A DNA stretch of 64,000 bases from Pegethrix bostrychoides GSE-TBD4-15B (GCA_019359155.1 JAHHHV010000005.1:1-64000), one strand, 5' to 3'. Numbered from the stretch's first letter, positions 1 to 10,160 are shown. Notes: generated by a model from the letters alone, not told the origin. Made by a program: numbers and translations.

Positions 1-186
1 CGGTGACGACTCAGTTCACGCCGCTTAACTCCCTTCTAGGTTACCCCTCAGGTGGCCTCGCTTTCGTTCCCCTCATCGCTGCTTAATTAATATAGCGAAC
101 AGCTCAGGAAACTGTCAACAAAAGTTTCCTGGAATTCTGGAAAAAGCTGGAATCACTCTGGAATCGCTGACGCATAAGATTTCTGG
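1..186. other. Window edge, no gene recognised
   Basis: About 190 bases precede the end of the first gene. I found no open frame with a recognisable product and no tRNA-like T-loop. On the minus strand a G/A-rich stretch at about 30-85 could be the 3' part of a structured RNA or leader that begins outside the window, but I cannot name it. Confidence 0.3.
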
Positions 187-921
187 CTAAGGAGGACAGA
201 CGTTGTTCTCGTAGTCGCACTTATATATATGCTGCGTCTGCCAGCTCAACGGGATTTCCAGCAGGTCGCGAGGGCCAGTCAAGCCCTGTCCTAGAAAAAA
301 CAGCGTGGCAATAATATTGAGGACAACGTGGGTTTTGCGCCAGCGCTGGCTGCGGTCTTTATAGATATCGGGGAAGATAGCGAGCGAGAAGATCATTAGC
401 AGGGCGGCTGCGATGCCATAGTAGTAGTGCGATAGGTACCACTCCTGCGTGAACCACTGCTTGTTCGTGAAATCGTAAATCTCTCCGCGCCGGTAAACTT
501 CAGGTTGGGAGCCTAAAATAATTAGTCCCATGCCAGTTAAAGTGGCGAATACACCCCGCCACAGCTGGGTTCTGGCACGGTTGAGGATGACCAGAGAGGC
601 AATTGTGGCGGCAATGATCAAAATGAGAAACCAGACTCGAAAGCTGTCAACAGTCGGTTCTTTGGAGAGCTTGGTAAAGATTGGGGCGGCGTTTCCGAGC
701 AGCGCAACGCCGACTACGGCATTGCTGAGCCAGCGTCCTAGCCTGAGATGTTCTGTGCCAACCGTAGGTGGAATTTTCTTACCTGCTTCTTTGGGCAGCA
801 ATCGTCGCTGTCGAGTCTGTGCCGCAAAATACAGAACGATACCTAATAAGGGAAAGACAACTGCAACTGCAAAAATTGGATGCAGTAGCAGGATGACATC
901 TTCCAGTTGCAAGTTTTTCAT
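187..921 (-). CDS. DUF4079-family membrane protein
   Basis: A 244-residue integral membrane protein with about six hydrophobic segments (near residues 10-32, 62-80, 92-112, 122-140, 163-183 and 198-214). The His after LLL near residue 14, the later HYYYG near residue 165 and the TH in segment 6 fit the cytochrome-b561-like pattern of the cyanobacterial DUF4079 family. The function of that family is not established, and haem binding is only an inference. The start ATG has AAAGG a few bases upstream on the minus strand. It is transcribed away from the glycan synthase gene, with a 484-bp shared upstream region. The C-terminus carries two Cys (near residues 236 and 242). Confidence 0.7.
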   Translation of the reverse strand: MKNLQLEDVILLLHPIFAVAVVFPLLGIVLYFAAQTRQRRLLPKEAGKKIPPTVGTEHLRLGRWLSNAVVGVALLGNAAPIFTKLSKEPTVDSFRVWFLILIIAATIASLVILNRARTQLWRGVFATLTGMGLIILGSQPEVYRRGEIYDFTNKQWFTQEWYLSHYYYGIAAALLMIFSLAIFPDIYKDRSQRWRKTHVVLNIIATLFFLGQGLTGPRDLLEIPLSWQTQHIYKCDYENNVCPP

Positions 922-1405
922 CTGATTAGACCTTTCTAGAGATGCTTATGATTGTCAGTATGCAGCGATTTAGGCGGGGTTCATAGCCTCTGTCCTTAAG
1001 AGATTTAGCAACCAGCAGCAACGCCGCTGCAATATGGTTAACAAATTAAGGCGACCAACTAAATCTAGGCTGAATTTAACCTGAGCTTAGGCTAAGGAAA
1101 TTACTTTCAAGCCGCGTCAGCTCTCAGCCCGATCTCAGTCAGTCTATAGGTTTAGCTCAGTCAGAATCGCTAGGGTGAATTAGGCAAGCAAATCAGGAAC
1201 TCAATGAGCCTAGGAACCGTCCTGCGGCTAAGGCAAGCTGTGCTTAATTAGGCTAACTCTGATTCAAGCAGGAGTTGAATCTACCGCTCGTTTGGATCGA
1301 ATGTCCCAAAACTTAAGTTCTTTGGGCATATTCTGTAGTCTAGGCAACGCTGTAGTAGCACTAATCCCACCCCGGTTTTAGGGTATCTGTGAGGAAGTTT
1401 CGGAT
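922..1405. other. 484-bp divergent intergenic region
   Basis: It lies between the divergent DUF4079 and glycan synthase genes and should hold both promoters. It is rich in repeated short words (taggct, ctcagtcag). I looked for a GEMM-type c-di-GMP riboswitch because of the PilZ-bearing gene downstream and saw no convincing core. No coding frame is recognisable. Confidence 0.4.
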
Positions 1406-3685
1406 ATGACCACGTCGATTGAGCAAAATCTGGTGCCTAACAGGCCGGAGCGATTTTTTCGCCCGCAAATCGCCACTGTGGTGTTGCTGACCGTGGTGGT
1501 GCTCTCAGGCGCAGTCGTAGCGGCTTGGTTTGCCGGACAGGGCACCATCAGCCGGATTTTTGCTCAGCTTAACGGCTTACAAAATCAGCCGCCGCTCTGG
1601 CTAGAAGTGCCAATGGTGGCAGGCGGCTATCTGCTGTTTCCGACCGTGGTGCTATTTCTGCTGGTGCTGCTAATTATGCGAGTTTCGCCTCGGCCTCAGC
1701 CCTGGTCGCGGTTTGTGGTAGTGGGGATTTTGCTGGCGCTAACCTTGCGTTACCTACTCTGGCGCTCACTCTCGACCTTAAATGTGAGCACACCGATGAA
1801 TGGGGTATTCAGTATTGGTCTATTTTTGCTAGAGATGTTAATGCTGGTGAGCAGCACGATCCAACTTTTTTTGATGCTGCGGGTGCGGGATCGGCGGCGC
1901 GAGGCGGACTGGCTGGCAATGGACGTGGAAGCAGGTCGCTATCTGCCCAGCGTTGATCTGCTGATTCCAACCTACAACGAGCCAGAATTTATTTTGCGCC
2001 GCACAATCATTGGCTGTCAGGCGATTGACTATACGCGCAAGCAGATTTTCTTATTAGACGATACGCACCGCCCGGAAATTAGAGCTTTGGCAGCAGACTT
2101 AGGCTGTCAATATATCACGCGACCTGATAACCGCTTTGCGAAGGCTGGCAACTTGAACCATGCGCTTCAACAGACGCAGGGCGACTTAATTGTGGTGTTT
2201 GATGCCGACTTTGTGCCGACTGCAAATTTTCTAATCCGCACGGTGGGCTTCTTCCAGGATGAGCAGGTAGCGTTGGTACAGACTCCACAGAGCTTTTACA
2301 ACGCTGACCCGATTGCCCGGAATTTGGGGCTGGAGAACGTGCTGACTCCAGAAGAAGAGGTATTTTATCGCCAGATTCAGCCGATTCGGGACGGGGCGGG
2401 CAGCGTAATTTGTTCAGGCACTTCGTTTGTGGCGCGGCGGTCGGCGCTGGAAGCGATGGGCGGCTTTGTCACAGACTCACTGAGCGAGGATTACTTTACC
2501 GGGATTCGGCTCTCGGCGCAGGGCTATCGGCTGGTCTATCTGGACGAAAAGCTGAGCGCAGGGCTAGCAGCCGAGAATATTGCAGCTCACGCGGTGCAGC
2601 GACTGCGCTGGGCGAGAGGTACGCTTCAGGCTTTTTTTATTCAGTCAAATCCGCTGACGATTCGTGGCCTTAACCCATTGCAGCGGCTGGCACATTTTGA
2701 GGGCTTGCTGCATTGGTTCACCAGCATTTCGCGGGTTGGCTTTTTGCTGATGCCGCTAGCCTACTCGTTTTTTGGCGTGATTCCGCTGAGAGCAGATCCA
2801 GCCGAGCTACTCTACTTTTTTCTGCCCTATTATTTAGTGCAGCTGATGGCGTTTTCCTGGCTCAACTACCGCTCGCGCTCTGCTCTACTCTCGGATATCT
2901 ATTCGCTGGTGCTTTGCTTTCCGCTGGCGGCAACTGTGATTCAGGTGATGCTGAATCCGTTCTCGAAGGGTTTCAAGGTAACGCCCAAAGGTACAGCGAG
3001 CGATCGGTTTTCGTTTAACTGGAATCTGGCTTGGCCGCTGATTTTGCTGTTTGGAGTGACAGCCATTAGCCTCTGGGTGAATTTCGGCAACTGCATGATC
3101 AAGGGAGCCTGGATGGAGACTGTGCCGCCAGAAGTAGCGATGCAGGCCAAAGGCGTGGATTTAGGCTGGATTTGGAGCGCCTATAACCTGATTATGCTGG
3201 GCATCTCGCTGCTGATTTTGCTGGATGTGCCGCGCCCTAGCCCCTACGAATGGTTTGACCTGCGGCGCACCGTTGAGCTGAAAATTGAGTCTGTGGATGG
3301 CGCAACAACTGCTTGGGGCGTGACCACCAGACTCTCAGAGGTTGGAGCAGAGGTGGCATTAACGCAGTCGGGGGCGATTGCCGCAGCGGCACCCGTTAGT
3401 GTACAGATGGAAATTCTGGAGCATCAGCTGGTTTTGCAGAGCCAGATTGTCCGAACAGGCAACGCCGATGGGTTTGCAACCATACAGGTGATCTTTGAGC
3501 CGCTCAATCTCGCTCAGCAGCGGCAACTCATCGAGATCTTGTTTTGTCGTCCCGGCCAGTGGAAAAATCGCTGTACGCCGGGAGAGCTTCAGTCGTTGCT
3601 GCTGCTGTTTCGGATTCTGCTGCGCCCGCGCGTCCTGTTTGATCGCGATGCTGAGGTCAGTGCAGTTTCGGTTTCACAAGTTTGA
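1406..3685 (+). CDS. BcsA-like cellulose/beta-glycan synthase with C-terminal PilZ-like domain
   Basis: A 759-residue family-2 processive glycosyltransferase of the inner membrane. It should polymerise a UDP-sugar into a beta-glycan and extrude it through its membrane helices. The synthase signature is complete: PTYNEP near 190, LLDDTHRPE near 215 (first Asp), DADF near 266, TPQSFYN near 296, SEDY near 360 in place of TED, and QRLRWARG near 398. Hydrophobic segments lie before residue 160 and between 430 and 610. A PilZ-like domain follows from about 620, but the RxxxR element reads RRTVE and the second motif reads RLSEVG, so c-di-GMP binding is doubtful. No bcsB- or bcsC-like gene is adjacent, as is usual in cyanobacteria. 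Cellulose is the likely product, but another beta-glucan is possible. Confidence 0.8.
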   Translation: MTTSIEQNLVPNRPERFFRPQIATVVLLTVVVLSGAVVAAWFAGQGTISRIFAQLNGLQNQPPLWLEVPMVAGGYLLFPTVVLFLLVLLIMRVSPRPQPWSRFVVVGILLALTLRYLLWRSLSTLNVSTPMNGVFSIGLFLLEMLMLVSSTIQLFLMLRVRDRRREADWLAMDVEAGRYLPSVDLLIPTYNEPEFILRRTIIGCQAIDYTRKQIFLLDDTHRPEIRALAADLGCQYITRPDNRFAKAGNLNHALQQTQGDLIVVFDADFVPTANFLIRTVGFFQDEQVALVQTPQSFYNADPIARNLGLENVLTPEEEVFYRQIQPIRDGAGSVICSGTSFVARRSALEAMGGFVTDSLSEDYFTGIRLSAQGYRLVYLDEKLSAGLAAENIAAHAVQRLRWARGTLQAFFIQSNPLTIRGLNPLQRLAHFEGLLHWFTSISRVGFLLMPLAYSFFGVIPLRADPAELLYFFLPYYLVQLMAFSWLNYRSRSALLSDIYSLVLCFPLAATVIQVMLNPFSKGFKVTPKGTASDRFSFNWNLAWPLILLFGVTAISLWVNFGNCMIKGAWMETVPPEVAMQAKGVDLGWIWSAYNLIMLGISLLILLDVPRPSPYEWFDLRRTVELKIESVDGATTAWGVTTRLSEVGAEVALTQSGAIAAAAPVSVQMEILEHQLVLQSQIVRTGNADGFATIQVIFEPLNLAQQRQLIEILFCRPGQWKNRCTPGELQSLLLLFRILLRPRVLFDRDAEVSAVSVSQV

Positions 3686-3780
3686 CTCGCAAGCTTGAGT
3701 TTAATCAGATGTCTGGATCTAGATTGCGTTTCCCACAGATTGTGGTAGGTTCGGTGCTGTGATCAGTTGGGTGAGTCAGC

Positions 3781-4851
3781 ATGAAGCTAAGACAAGATCG
3801 CTGGCAAGGTCGCTGGACGGCACCCCGCCAAAAGCTTGCCGCCGTGGGGCTGAGCGCCAGCATCGGCTGGATGGCAATATTAATGACGCTAGCTCCAAGC
3901 TGGGCACAGAGCGGTGGACGAGCCAGAGGCGGCTCGTTTAGTCAACCCTCTCAGCCTGCTCCACCCTCTCGAAGCGCGCCTAGCGGGGGCAGCGGAGGCG
4001 GGGGCTACTCTGCCCCCTACGACTATTCGGTGCCGCGCAACCGCGACTATTCCCCAGGCTCTTACCGCCGCCCTACGGTGATTGTAGCTCCACCGCAGTC
4101 TTATCCGATTGATCCATACGGCGGCTACGGCAGCAGCTACGGCACAAGCTCAGGCGGTGACGGACTGTTTTTGATCTTGGTTTTGGTTGGCGGCATGATT
4201 CTGATGCCGATTGCGATGTCGTATATGCGGCAGATGGGCGGGCGGAGTGGCAGTCCGGGCAGCGCCAGCGAACAGGCCAACGATATTGTCACCGTGACGC
4301 AGCTTCAGGTAGCGCTCTTGGCGCAGGCTCGCTACATCCAGGACTCTCTGACTCAGCTTAGCGCCCAAGCCAATTTAGAAAGTCAGGCTGGACTGAATCA
4401 GCTGTTGCAAGAGACGGTGCTGGCTCTACTGCGCTCGCCGGAGAACTGGAGCCATGCCAAAGTTAATTCCCAAACTGTGAGAAGCCGAGCGCAAGCCTCG
4501 CAGCTATTCGAGCAGCTCTCGATTCAGGAGCGTAGCAAGCTGACCTCGGAAACGCTAGTGAATATTGACGGACAGGTGCGACGACAGGCCGTGAAAGTGA
4601 GCGCCGAGGCCGATCCAGCTTCCTATATTGTGGTGACGCTGCTGGTGGGTACGGCAGATGACAAGCCTTTGATCAAGCCCGATTCGCTGCATTCTGCTGA
4701 AGAATTAACCGCGATATTAAAGCGGTTGGGCAGCATTACGCCCAGCTATCTAATGATCTACGAGCTGATTTGGACACCCCAAGATGCCACCGACAGCCTC
4801 TCGCGGGAACAGCTCTTGACGCACTATCCTGATTTAATTCAGATTGCTTAG
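3781..4851 (+). CDS. DUF1517-domain membrane protein
   Basis: A 356-residue protein with an N-terminal hydrophobic signal or anchor (about 18-40), a Gly/Ser/Pro/Tyr-rich low-complexity stretch (about 45-120), a second membrane helix (about 125-147) and a soluble C-terminal DUF1517 domain with conserved TVTQLQVALLA-like and VVTLLVGTADDKPL-like blocks. Homologues occur in cyanobacteria and chloroplasts, and I know no assigned biochemical function. The tautomerase gene starts 23 bp after its stop, so the two may be co-transcribed. Confidence 0.75.
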   Translation: MKLRQDRWQGRWTAPRQKLAAVGLSASIGWMAILMTLAPSWAQSGGRARGGSFSQPSQPAPPSRSAPSGGSGGGGYSAPYDYSVPRNRDYSPGSYRRPTVIVAPPQSYPIDPYGGYGSSYGTSSGGDGLFLILVLVGGMILMPIAMSYMRQMGGRSGSPGSASEQANDIVTVTQLQVALLAQARYIQDSLTQLSAQANLESQAGLNQLLQETVLALLRSPENWSHAKVNSQTVRSRAQASQLFEQLSIQERSKLTSETLVNIDGQVRRQAVKVSAEADPASYIVVTLLVGTADDKPLIKPDSLHSAEELTAILKRLGSITPSYLMIYELIWTPQDATDSLSREQLLTHYPDLIQIA

Positions 4852-4873
4852 CTCTATCCAGGAATCTCAAAAT

Positions 4874-5227
4874 ATGCCGCTGATCAAAGTTCAAAGTTCG
4901 GTCGCCAGTCCAGAGCCAGCTACCGTCGAAGCCCTGCTTAAACAACTATCTCAATGTTTAGCTTGGCACACAGGTAAACCGGAAGCTTATGTAATGACGG
5001 CGTTTGAGCCGGGAGTCGCAATGACCTTTGGCGGCACAACTGAGTCGACTTGCTACATCGAAGTCAAGAGCGTCGGCAGCATGAAGCCGGAGCAAACGCA
5101 GTCGATGAGTCAGGAATTTTGCCAAACTGTCAATCAGGCGCTGGGCGTGGCGTTAGATCGCACCTACATCGAATTTGCGGATGCTCAAGGCTATATGTGG
5201 GGCTGGAACGGCTCGACGTTTGGTTAA
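4874..5227 (+). CDS. MIF/4-oxalocrotonate-type tautomerase-superfamily protein
   Basis: 117 residues. I start at the ATG that gives MPLIKVQSS because this family uses the amino-terminal proline, exposed after Met removal, as catalytic base. An upstream in-frame start at 4844 would bury that proline and would overlap the preceding gene. The length and the YIEFADAQGYMWGWNGSTFG C-terminus match MIF-like phenylpyruvate tautomerases of cyanobacteria. The physiological substrate is unknown. Confidence 0.8.
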   Translation: MPLIKVQSSVASPEPATVEALLKQLSQCLAWHTGKPEAYVMTAFEPGVAMTFGGTTESTCYIEVKSVGSMKPEQTQSMSQEFCQTVNQALGVALDRTYIEFADAQGYMWGWNGSTFG

Positions 5228-5302
5228 TGTCACGACCGCAGCGACGCTAAAGATTTTGTTACAATCCACCTTGACTGCCCAGAATGACTCACCTCGAAAA
5301 TC

Positions 5303-5959
5303 ATGCTAAAAGCGCTCCTGTTCGACCTTGACGGCACGCTGGTCGAAACTGACTCGCTGCATTTTGTGATTTGGCAAGATTTTCTGCGCGAGCATGGGAT
5401 CGAGAGCGATCGAGATTTTTATCAGACCAAAATTAGCGGCAGGCTGAATCCCGATATTGTGGCGGATCTCTTGCCGCATCTCGATGCAGAAGCCACCGCC
5501 GATTTTATCTGGCGCAAAGAGGCCGAGTTTCGTAACCGAGCGACGGCGCTCCAGCCGATGCCGGGGTTGATGCAGATCTTGGACTGGGCAAGCGGGCAGG
5601 CGCTTCAGCTCGCTGTGGTCAGCAATGCGCCGCGCGAGAACGCCTGGTTTGCCCTGAAAGCGCTGAAGCTAGAGGGCGCTTTTGAGCAGGTGATTTTGGG
5701 CGATGATTTGCCCAGAGGCAAGCCCGATCCGCTGCCGTATCAAGAGGCGCTGCGGCAGCTTCAGGTTGCACCAGCCCAGGCGATGGCCTTTGAGGATTCG
5801 CCTTCGGGGATGCGCTCGGCGGTGGGCGCTGATATTTTTACAGTCGGGATTGCCTCAACGCATGAGCCAGCGGCGCTAGAGCAGCTTGGAGCCAAGCTGG
5901 TTGTGACCGACTTCACGGACGTTAGGCTAATGCAGCTTCTGGAGCGGTTGGCGGCCTGA
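5303..5959 (+). CDS. HAD-superfamily phosphatase (beta-phosphoglucomutase-like)
   Basis: 218 residues with all HAD motifs: the nucleophile motif FDLDGTLVETDSLH at the N-terminus, VVSNAPREN (motif II), the RGKPDPLPY lysine (motif III) and EDSPSGMRSA (motif IV). The helical cap at about 15-85 puts it in the CbbY/PGMB subgroup, which acts on small phosphorylated sugars or glycolytic intermediates. It ends 3 bp before the convergent GH15-like gene. That neighbour is also a carbohydrate protein, but the link is only suggestive. Confidence 0.85.
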   Translation: MLKALLFDLDGTLVETDSLHFVIWQDFLREHGIESDRDFYQTKISGRLNPDIVADLLPHLDAEATADFIWRKEAEFRNRATALQPMPGLMQILDWASGQALQLAVVSNAPRENAWFALKALKLEGAFEQVILGDDLPRGKPDPLPYQEALRQLQVAPAQAMAFEDSPSGMRSAVGADIFTVGIASTHEPAALEQLGAKLVVTDFTDVRLMQLLERLAA

Positions 5960-5961
5960 CC

Positions 5962-8900
5962 TCAGCTGATCAGCTCTGGCTCCGGCAGTTCCGACTCAAA
6001 CTCCCGCCCCAGCTCCGATAGATAGCGCAGCGCCTTGGCCACGTAAGCCGCACAGTCGTAGGGCGAAGTCTCATAGAACGACCGCCAAGCCCTGCCCTTC
6101 TGCTGATCGTAGTCGTCAGCCTGCTCCGGGTGATGGTCCAGCCAAGCCAGCCGGACTGCGTGACCCACCAGCACGTCCAGCACAATATACTGCTCAATTT
6201 GTAGCTCTGGGTTGCGCTCGGCAATGGCGGCTAGCTCCATCAGCGCCTCAATATTTACCTGACGATATTCGGGAGCCTGAATACTATTGAGCAGATGCTC
6301 AATCCGCAGCGCAAAGTTTTTTTCGCCGGGAGTCATTTCGGCCAGGATGATTTCGCTCTCTAATCGATTGCGGCGATCCAGCTTGTCGCCAATTACCACA
6401 CCCCGGCAATGCTGCATCACCTGCCAGACTTTTGGGTAGAAGCCAGAGGGCACTCGGTTTAGCGACCCGTCTCGCTGGCGCTGCTGCCACCAGTCAGTCG
6501 CGGTTGTCGTTTTAGCGGCGGCTTCGGGGGCAATCACCCACTCAATCGCCTCCTGCTGGCGAATCCGCAGCGACTCCTGTTGCAGCAAAGCTTGATCGAG
6601 GCTGTCGTATCCCGCCAGAACTCGGCTGAGCCGCTGCTTGACTTCAAACGGGTTGAGCTGCATCAGTTTTTCATAGGCTTCGTCCTGCGTCACCTCTAGC
6701 TCTTGCGCCAGGTTCGTGGTGATCAGCAGGATTAGATAGCCGACTCGCAGCGTCAGCAGGCCGTCAAATAATTGCGGATCGGTTTTGATCAGCAGGCTGA
6801 GGTAGATCAAAATCTCCTGCGTCAGCGGACGATCGCGCACGTCGTTGCCGCAGAAGATGGCGATTTTCTCCAAAATATCGTTGGGCTGCATCGGGGTCGT
6901 AATCAGCGACGCTTCGCTGTAGGCTTTGCCCACCGCAATTTGCTTGCCCCTGACCAAAATATCGGTGACGGCATCGGCCAGCGACATATCGCTTTTGTTC
7001 AGCAGCGCGGCTGAGCGGCGAATCACCGCCCAGAGGTGAATCTGGCTAGCCTTCCGGTAGACTTCATCCAGCAGATCGGCCACCGTCACCAGATGCTCAG
7101 CCATGCCTGTGTCAAATCCTAGCCCTGCTAACTGGCTCAGAGTTTCCAGAATATCGAGCTGCTCATAGAGATTTTGCGAATTGCGAAGATGGGTCAGCAG
7201 CTGCGAAATGTCGGTTTCGTAAGCCAAGAAGAAAGACTCTGTGTTGCTGAGCGGCGCGTTGCGTCCGGGGTCGGAGGTCAGGTAGTAGACTTCCGGCGCA
7301 AGCTCTAGCACAGACGGCTCAAACTTCAGATCATGTAGCTCGTCGATTCGCTCCAGCCCTGATGTCAGCAAAAACTGGTTGAGCTGCCCTAGCCGCACTG
7401 AGACATTGTTGCAGATGCCGCCTTTGAGATCTTTTAGCAGCTTCAGCAGCGACGATTGCTCAATGGCTGGACTGTTCTCGCCCGCAAACATAGCGTGGGT
7501 GAGCAGCAGTGTCAGAGTCGGACGACCGAGCTGATCCCAGTGGTGCTGGATGTAGGCCAGCTCGCCCTTAATTTGCGCCACTAAAAAGTTGTAGTCAAGC
7601 GTGATGTAAAACTGCTGCTGATCCAAAAACGAGGGCAGAAATACCACCATCTCGCCCCGCACTCGAAAGATCCGCGAGGTGGTGAGGCTTCGCAACCGCC
7701 GCACGGGTCGCCCGGTCAGGTGCAGCTTATCGTTGCGGCCAATCTGCTGATAGATGGCCGAAAGTGCTTCCGACTGGCGGATCTGAATTGGCGACATCTG
7801 GCTCAGCGTCTGGGTTTCAATGCCGTAGGTAGCTAGATCGGCCTGCAGGCGCTCATCTTCGGCTAATAGTGCGATCTGCACGAGCGGTTGCCGCAAATAG
7901 CTAGCGCGCTGATGTCGTCCCAACGGATCAATATCACCTAGCGCTAGCAGTCCTTCGCGCAGCAGTTCACCCAGTAAATAGAGGCTCTGCGCCCAGACCA
8001 GCGGCAGGTTTTCATTAGGAATGCGGATCTGGCTGCCCGGATTGGTGCGCTCGGCCTCAATGCTGTCAGCAGGCACCCAATACAGCTCTGGCAGCAGCTT
8101 CAAGCCGTTCTGCTCAACCAAGACCGCTTGCAGCTTCTGGTGATATTGCTCTACCTGCTCGGCATCGCCACGAAACAGCGCGTCAAGCATCAGATAAGTC
8201 AAAAACAGCGGCCACTCGCATTCGATATGCTCAAACTGCTTCAGCTCTTTGGGTTCGTAGTGCAGCCTTGTTGGGTCTTCAATGATGGTCTGGTGGCCGT
8301 CTCGCAAGAAGCGCTTGCAGCCGTATCGGCCTTGCAGCTTCTGGATAATTTCGCGGCGGGTGCGCTCTACGAGAGCCGGACTATCTACCGCAAAGGCCGG
8401 AAAGCCAATCACCGGCAGCACTGCCGCATCCACTTCTTTGGAGGCCGACTCTCTGGGCAGTAGCGACTCCAACGTGATCCGAGTGCGGGCGATTTCGTCG
8501 GGCAGCACATGCACCACCGAAGCCTGCGAGCCGTTCACTCCAAACAAATCCAGGCCGTTGATCGCCTCTAGCGCCGCTTTAGCCATCCCCACCGAGCTGG
8601 CGTTGAGTTCCGGGTTGCCGTGATTGATTTTGTTGCCGCGCTCCCAAATACCGTAGTCAGGGGTGCGGTAAGCGCGGCCAATGTAGTAAACCAGATTTTG
8701 AATAAAGTTAACTTCGTCGATGGTGAAGACAATTTTGAGTCCAGAAGCCGTCATCTGCGCCAGCATCAGCAGGTAGAGCGAGGTAGCATCGAGCTGTAAA
8801 TGCCCCCAGCCGTCATCGCCCACCACCACATCGCAGGTGCTAGTGTCATACTTGGCGTGCAGCGCATCCAATGGGGCCTGCGAATATTTGAACTGCTCAA

Positions 8901-9207
8901 CCTTCGCTGCCTGCCGCATCATTGCAAACAGCAGCCCCCGCATCAGCTTCACGACGCTATGCTCCAGCGCATAGGCTCGCCCCTGATGCTCGTCTTGCTT
9001 ACGGTAGGCCAGCGCCAACCCCCAAACAGCCAGAATGCTGTAAATATTGTCTCGCACCCAGGCATCTGTATAGTCACCATGCGTCGTGACAGCCGTACTG
9101 GCTGGCATCAGCCCGGTGATTGGGTTTTGCCGCGCCAAAATAATCGCCTCTACTTCTTTGTAGTAGTTTTCCAAGCGACGAGAAGAATCAGCAATGAGAA
9201 GATTCAT
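5962..9207 (-). CDS. Glycoside hydrolase family 15-related / phosphorylase-kinase-alpha-like protein
   Basis: A 1081-residue protein. The N-terminal two-thirds are an (alpha/alpha)6-barrel-like GH15 region beginning with a segment typical of these proteins (DAWVRDNIYSILAVWGLALA near residues 48-67) and including DGWGHLQLDA near 132 and FEHIECEWPLFLTYLM near 325. The C-terminal third is helical and resembles the regulatory extension of eukaryotic phosphorylase kinase alpha/beta. Cyanobacterial members are generally annotated GH15. Whether they hydrolyse alpha-glucans or act as regulatory, possibly calmodulin-like-binding, proteins is not settled. No signal peptide is seen, so it is probably cytoplasmic. 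Confidence 0.8.
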   Translation of the reverse strand: MNLLIADSSRRLENYYKEVEAIILARQNPITGLMPASTAVTTHGDYTDAWVRDNIYSILAVWGLALAYRKQDEHQGRAYALEHSVVKLMRGLLFAMMRQAAKVEQFKYSQAPLDALHAKYDTSTCDVVVGDDGWGHLQLDATSLYLLMLAQMTASGLKIVFTIDEVNFIQNLVYYIGRAYRTPDYGIWERGNKINHGNPELNASSVGMAKAALEAINGLDLFGVNGSQASVVHVLPDEIARTRITLESLLPRESASKEVDAAVLPVIGFPAFAVDSPALVERTRREIIQKLQGRYGCKRFLRDGHQTIIEDPTRLHYEPKELKQFEHIECEWPLFLTYLMLDALFRGDAEQVEQYHQKLQAVLVEQNGLKLLPELYWVPADSIEAERTNPGSQIRIPNENLPLVWAQSLYLLGELLREGLLALGDIDPLGRHQRASYLRQPLVQIALLAEDERLQADLATYGIETQTLSQMSPIQIRQSEALSAIYQQIGRNDKLHLTGRPVRRLRSLTTSRIFRVRGEMVVFLPSFLDQQQFYITLDYNFLVAQIKGELAYIQHHWDQLGRPTLTLLLTHAMFAGENSPAIEQSSLLKLLKDLKGGICNNVSVRLGQLNQFLLTSGLERIDELHDLKFEPSVLELAPEVYYLTSDPGRNAPLSNTESFFLAYETDISQLLTHLRNSQNLYEQLDILETLSQLAGLGFDTGMAEHLVTVADLLDEVYRKASQIHLWAVIRRSAALLNKSDMSLADAVTDILVRGKQIAVGKAYSEASLITTPMQPNDILEKIAIFCGNDVRDRPLTQEILIYLSLLIKTDPQLFDGLLTLRVGYLILLITTNLAQELEVTQDEAYEKLMQLNPFEVKQRLSRVLAGYDSLDQALLQQESLRIRQQEAIEWVIAPEAAAKTTTATDWWQQRQRDGSLNRVPSGFYPKVWQVMQHCRGVVIGDKLDRRNRLESEIILAEMTPGEKNFALRIEHLLNSIQAPEYRQVNIEALMELAAIAERNPELQIEQYIVLDVLVGHAVRLAWLDHHPEQADDYDQQKGRAWRSFYETSPYDCAAYVAKALRYLSELGREFESELPEPELIS

Positions 9208-9385
9208 GGCAGTAACCCAGAGCCACAGCGGCCTTAAACTTTCCTCAGAATAGATCTATCCCCAGGAAATTGTGTTCGCCAAGAGCGGTTGGAACTGAGA
9301 GTCTCAGAGACAGTCAACTCCTGATCGGCCTGACTGTCCCTAGATTTCCTCACCCTGGATTTCCTCAAGAGCCTTTAAAAAACCT

Positions 9386-10123
9386 TTAAAAGAAAGCTGG
9401 TCGATGGCGTGTCAGGCTGAGAAACTCTTCGCGCGTTTTGGAATCTTCCTGAAATACACCCAGCATGGCACTAGTCACTGTCCAAGAGCCAGGTTTCTGC
9501 ACGCCCCGCATTGCCATACACATATGGGTCGCCTCCATCACTACCGCCACGCCCCGCGGCTCCAACGCTTCTTGCAGCGCCTCAGCCACCTGACGAGTCA
9601 AGCGTTCCTGGACTTGCAGCCGCCGGGAATACATCTCGACGATCCGCGCTAGCTTGCTCAAGCCCACGACCTTTTGGTTGGGAATATAGGCAACATGCGC
9701 CCGACCCATGAACGGCAGCATGTGATGTTCACAGAGACTGAAGAAATCAATATCGCGCACCAAGACCATTTCGTTATGGCCTTCGTCGAAAATTGCGCCG
9801 TTGATTAGGTCTTCGAGCGACTGGTTGTAGCCGCTAGTGAGAAATCGCATCGCTTCAGCCACCCGCTTCGGGGTTTTCAGCAAACCCTCGCGGTCTGGAT
9901 CTTCGCCCAAATTCAGCAGCATCGTCCGCACTGCGCCCATCATTGCTTCGCCAGCATTTTCGGGCACCTGATAGGGCTTAGTTTCTTGACCTTCTTTCGT
10001 GGTGCGATCCGGGCGAACTGCGATCTTGGTGCGCTTATCAGGCATCGCATCAGAGAGATTGGCAGACGATGTGGCAGACGCACCGTTGGTGCCGTTTGAA
10101 GCAGAAGAGGCAGAAATAGTCAT
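9386..10123 (-). CDS. folE: GTP cyclohydrolase I
   Basis: 245 residues. It converts GTP to dihydroneopterin triphosphate, the first step of folate and tetrahydropterin synthesis. Core motifs are [12 protein letters not shown] (zinc Cys and catalytic His), [21 protein letters not shown] and the second zinc Cys in HMCMAMRGV. The first 50 or so residues are a Ser/Thr/Ala-rich extension absent from bacterial enzymes of usual length. An internal start is possible, but the ATG used has no better competitor before the core. The SDR gene ends 93 bp upstream on the same strand, so an SDR-folE transcript is possible. A putative RpaB-type site lies in that gap. Confidence 0.95.
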   Translation of the reverse strand: MTISASSASNGTNGASATSSANLSDAMPDKRTKIAVRPDRTTKEGQETKPYQVPENAGEAMMGAVRTMLLNLGEDPDREGLLKTPKRVAEAMRFLTSGYNQSLEDLINGAIFDEGHNEMVLVRDIDFFSLCEHHMLPFMGRAHVAYIPNQKVVGLSKLARIVEMYSRRLQVQERLTRQVAEALQEALEPRGVAVVMEATHMCMAMRGVQKPGSWTVTSAMLGVFQEDSKTREEFLSLTRHRPAFF

Positions 10124-10160
10124 AAGTATCCCTTGAATGAACTCTCTAAAATGAAAAGCT

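Noticed and set aside
922-1405. c-di-GMP riboswitch before the glycan synthase
   Set aside because: No recognisable GEMM core or paired stems around the expected conserved bases.
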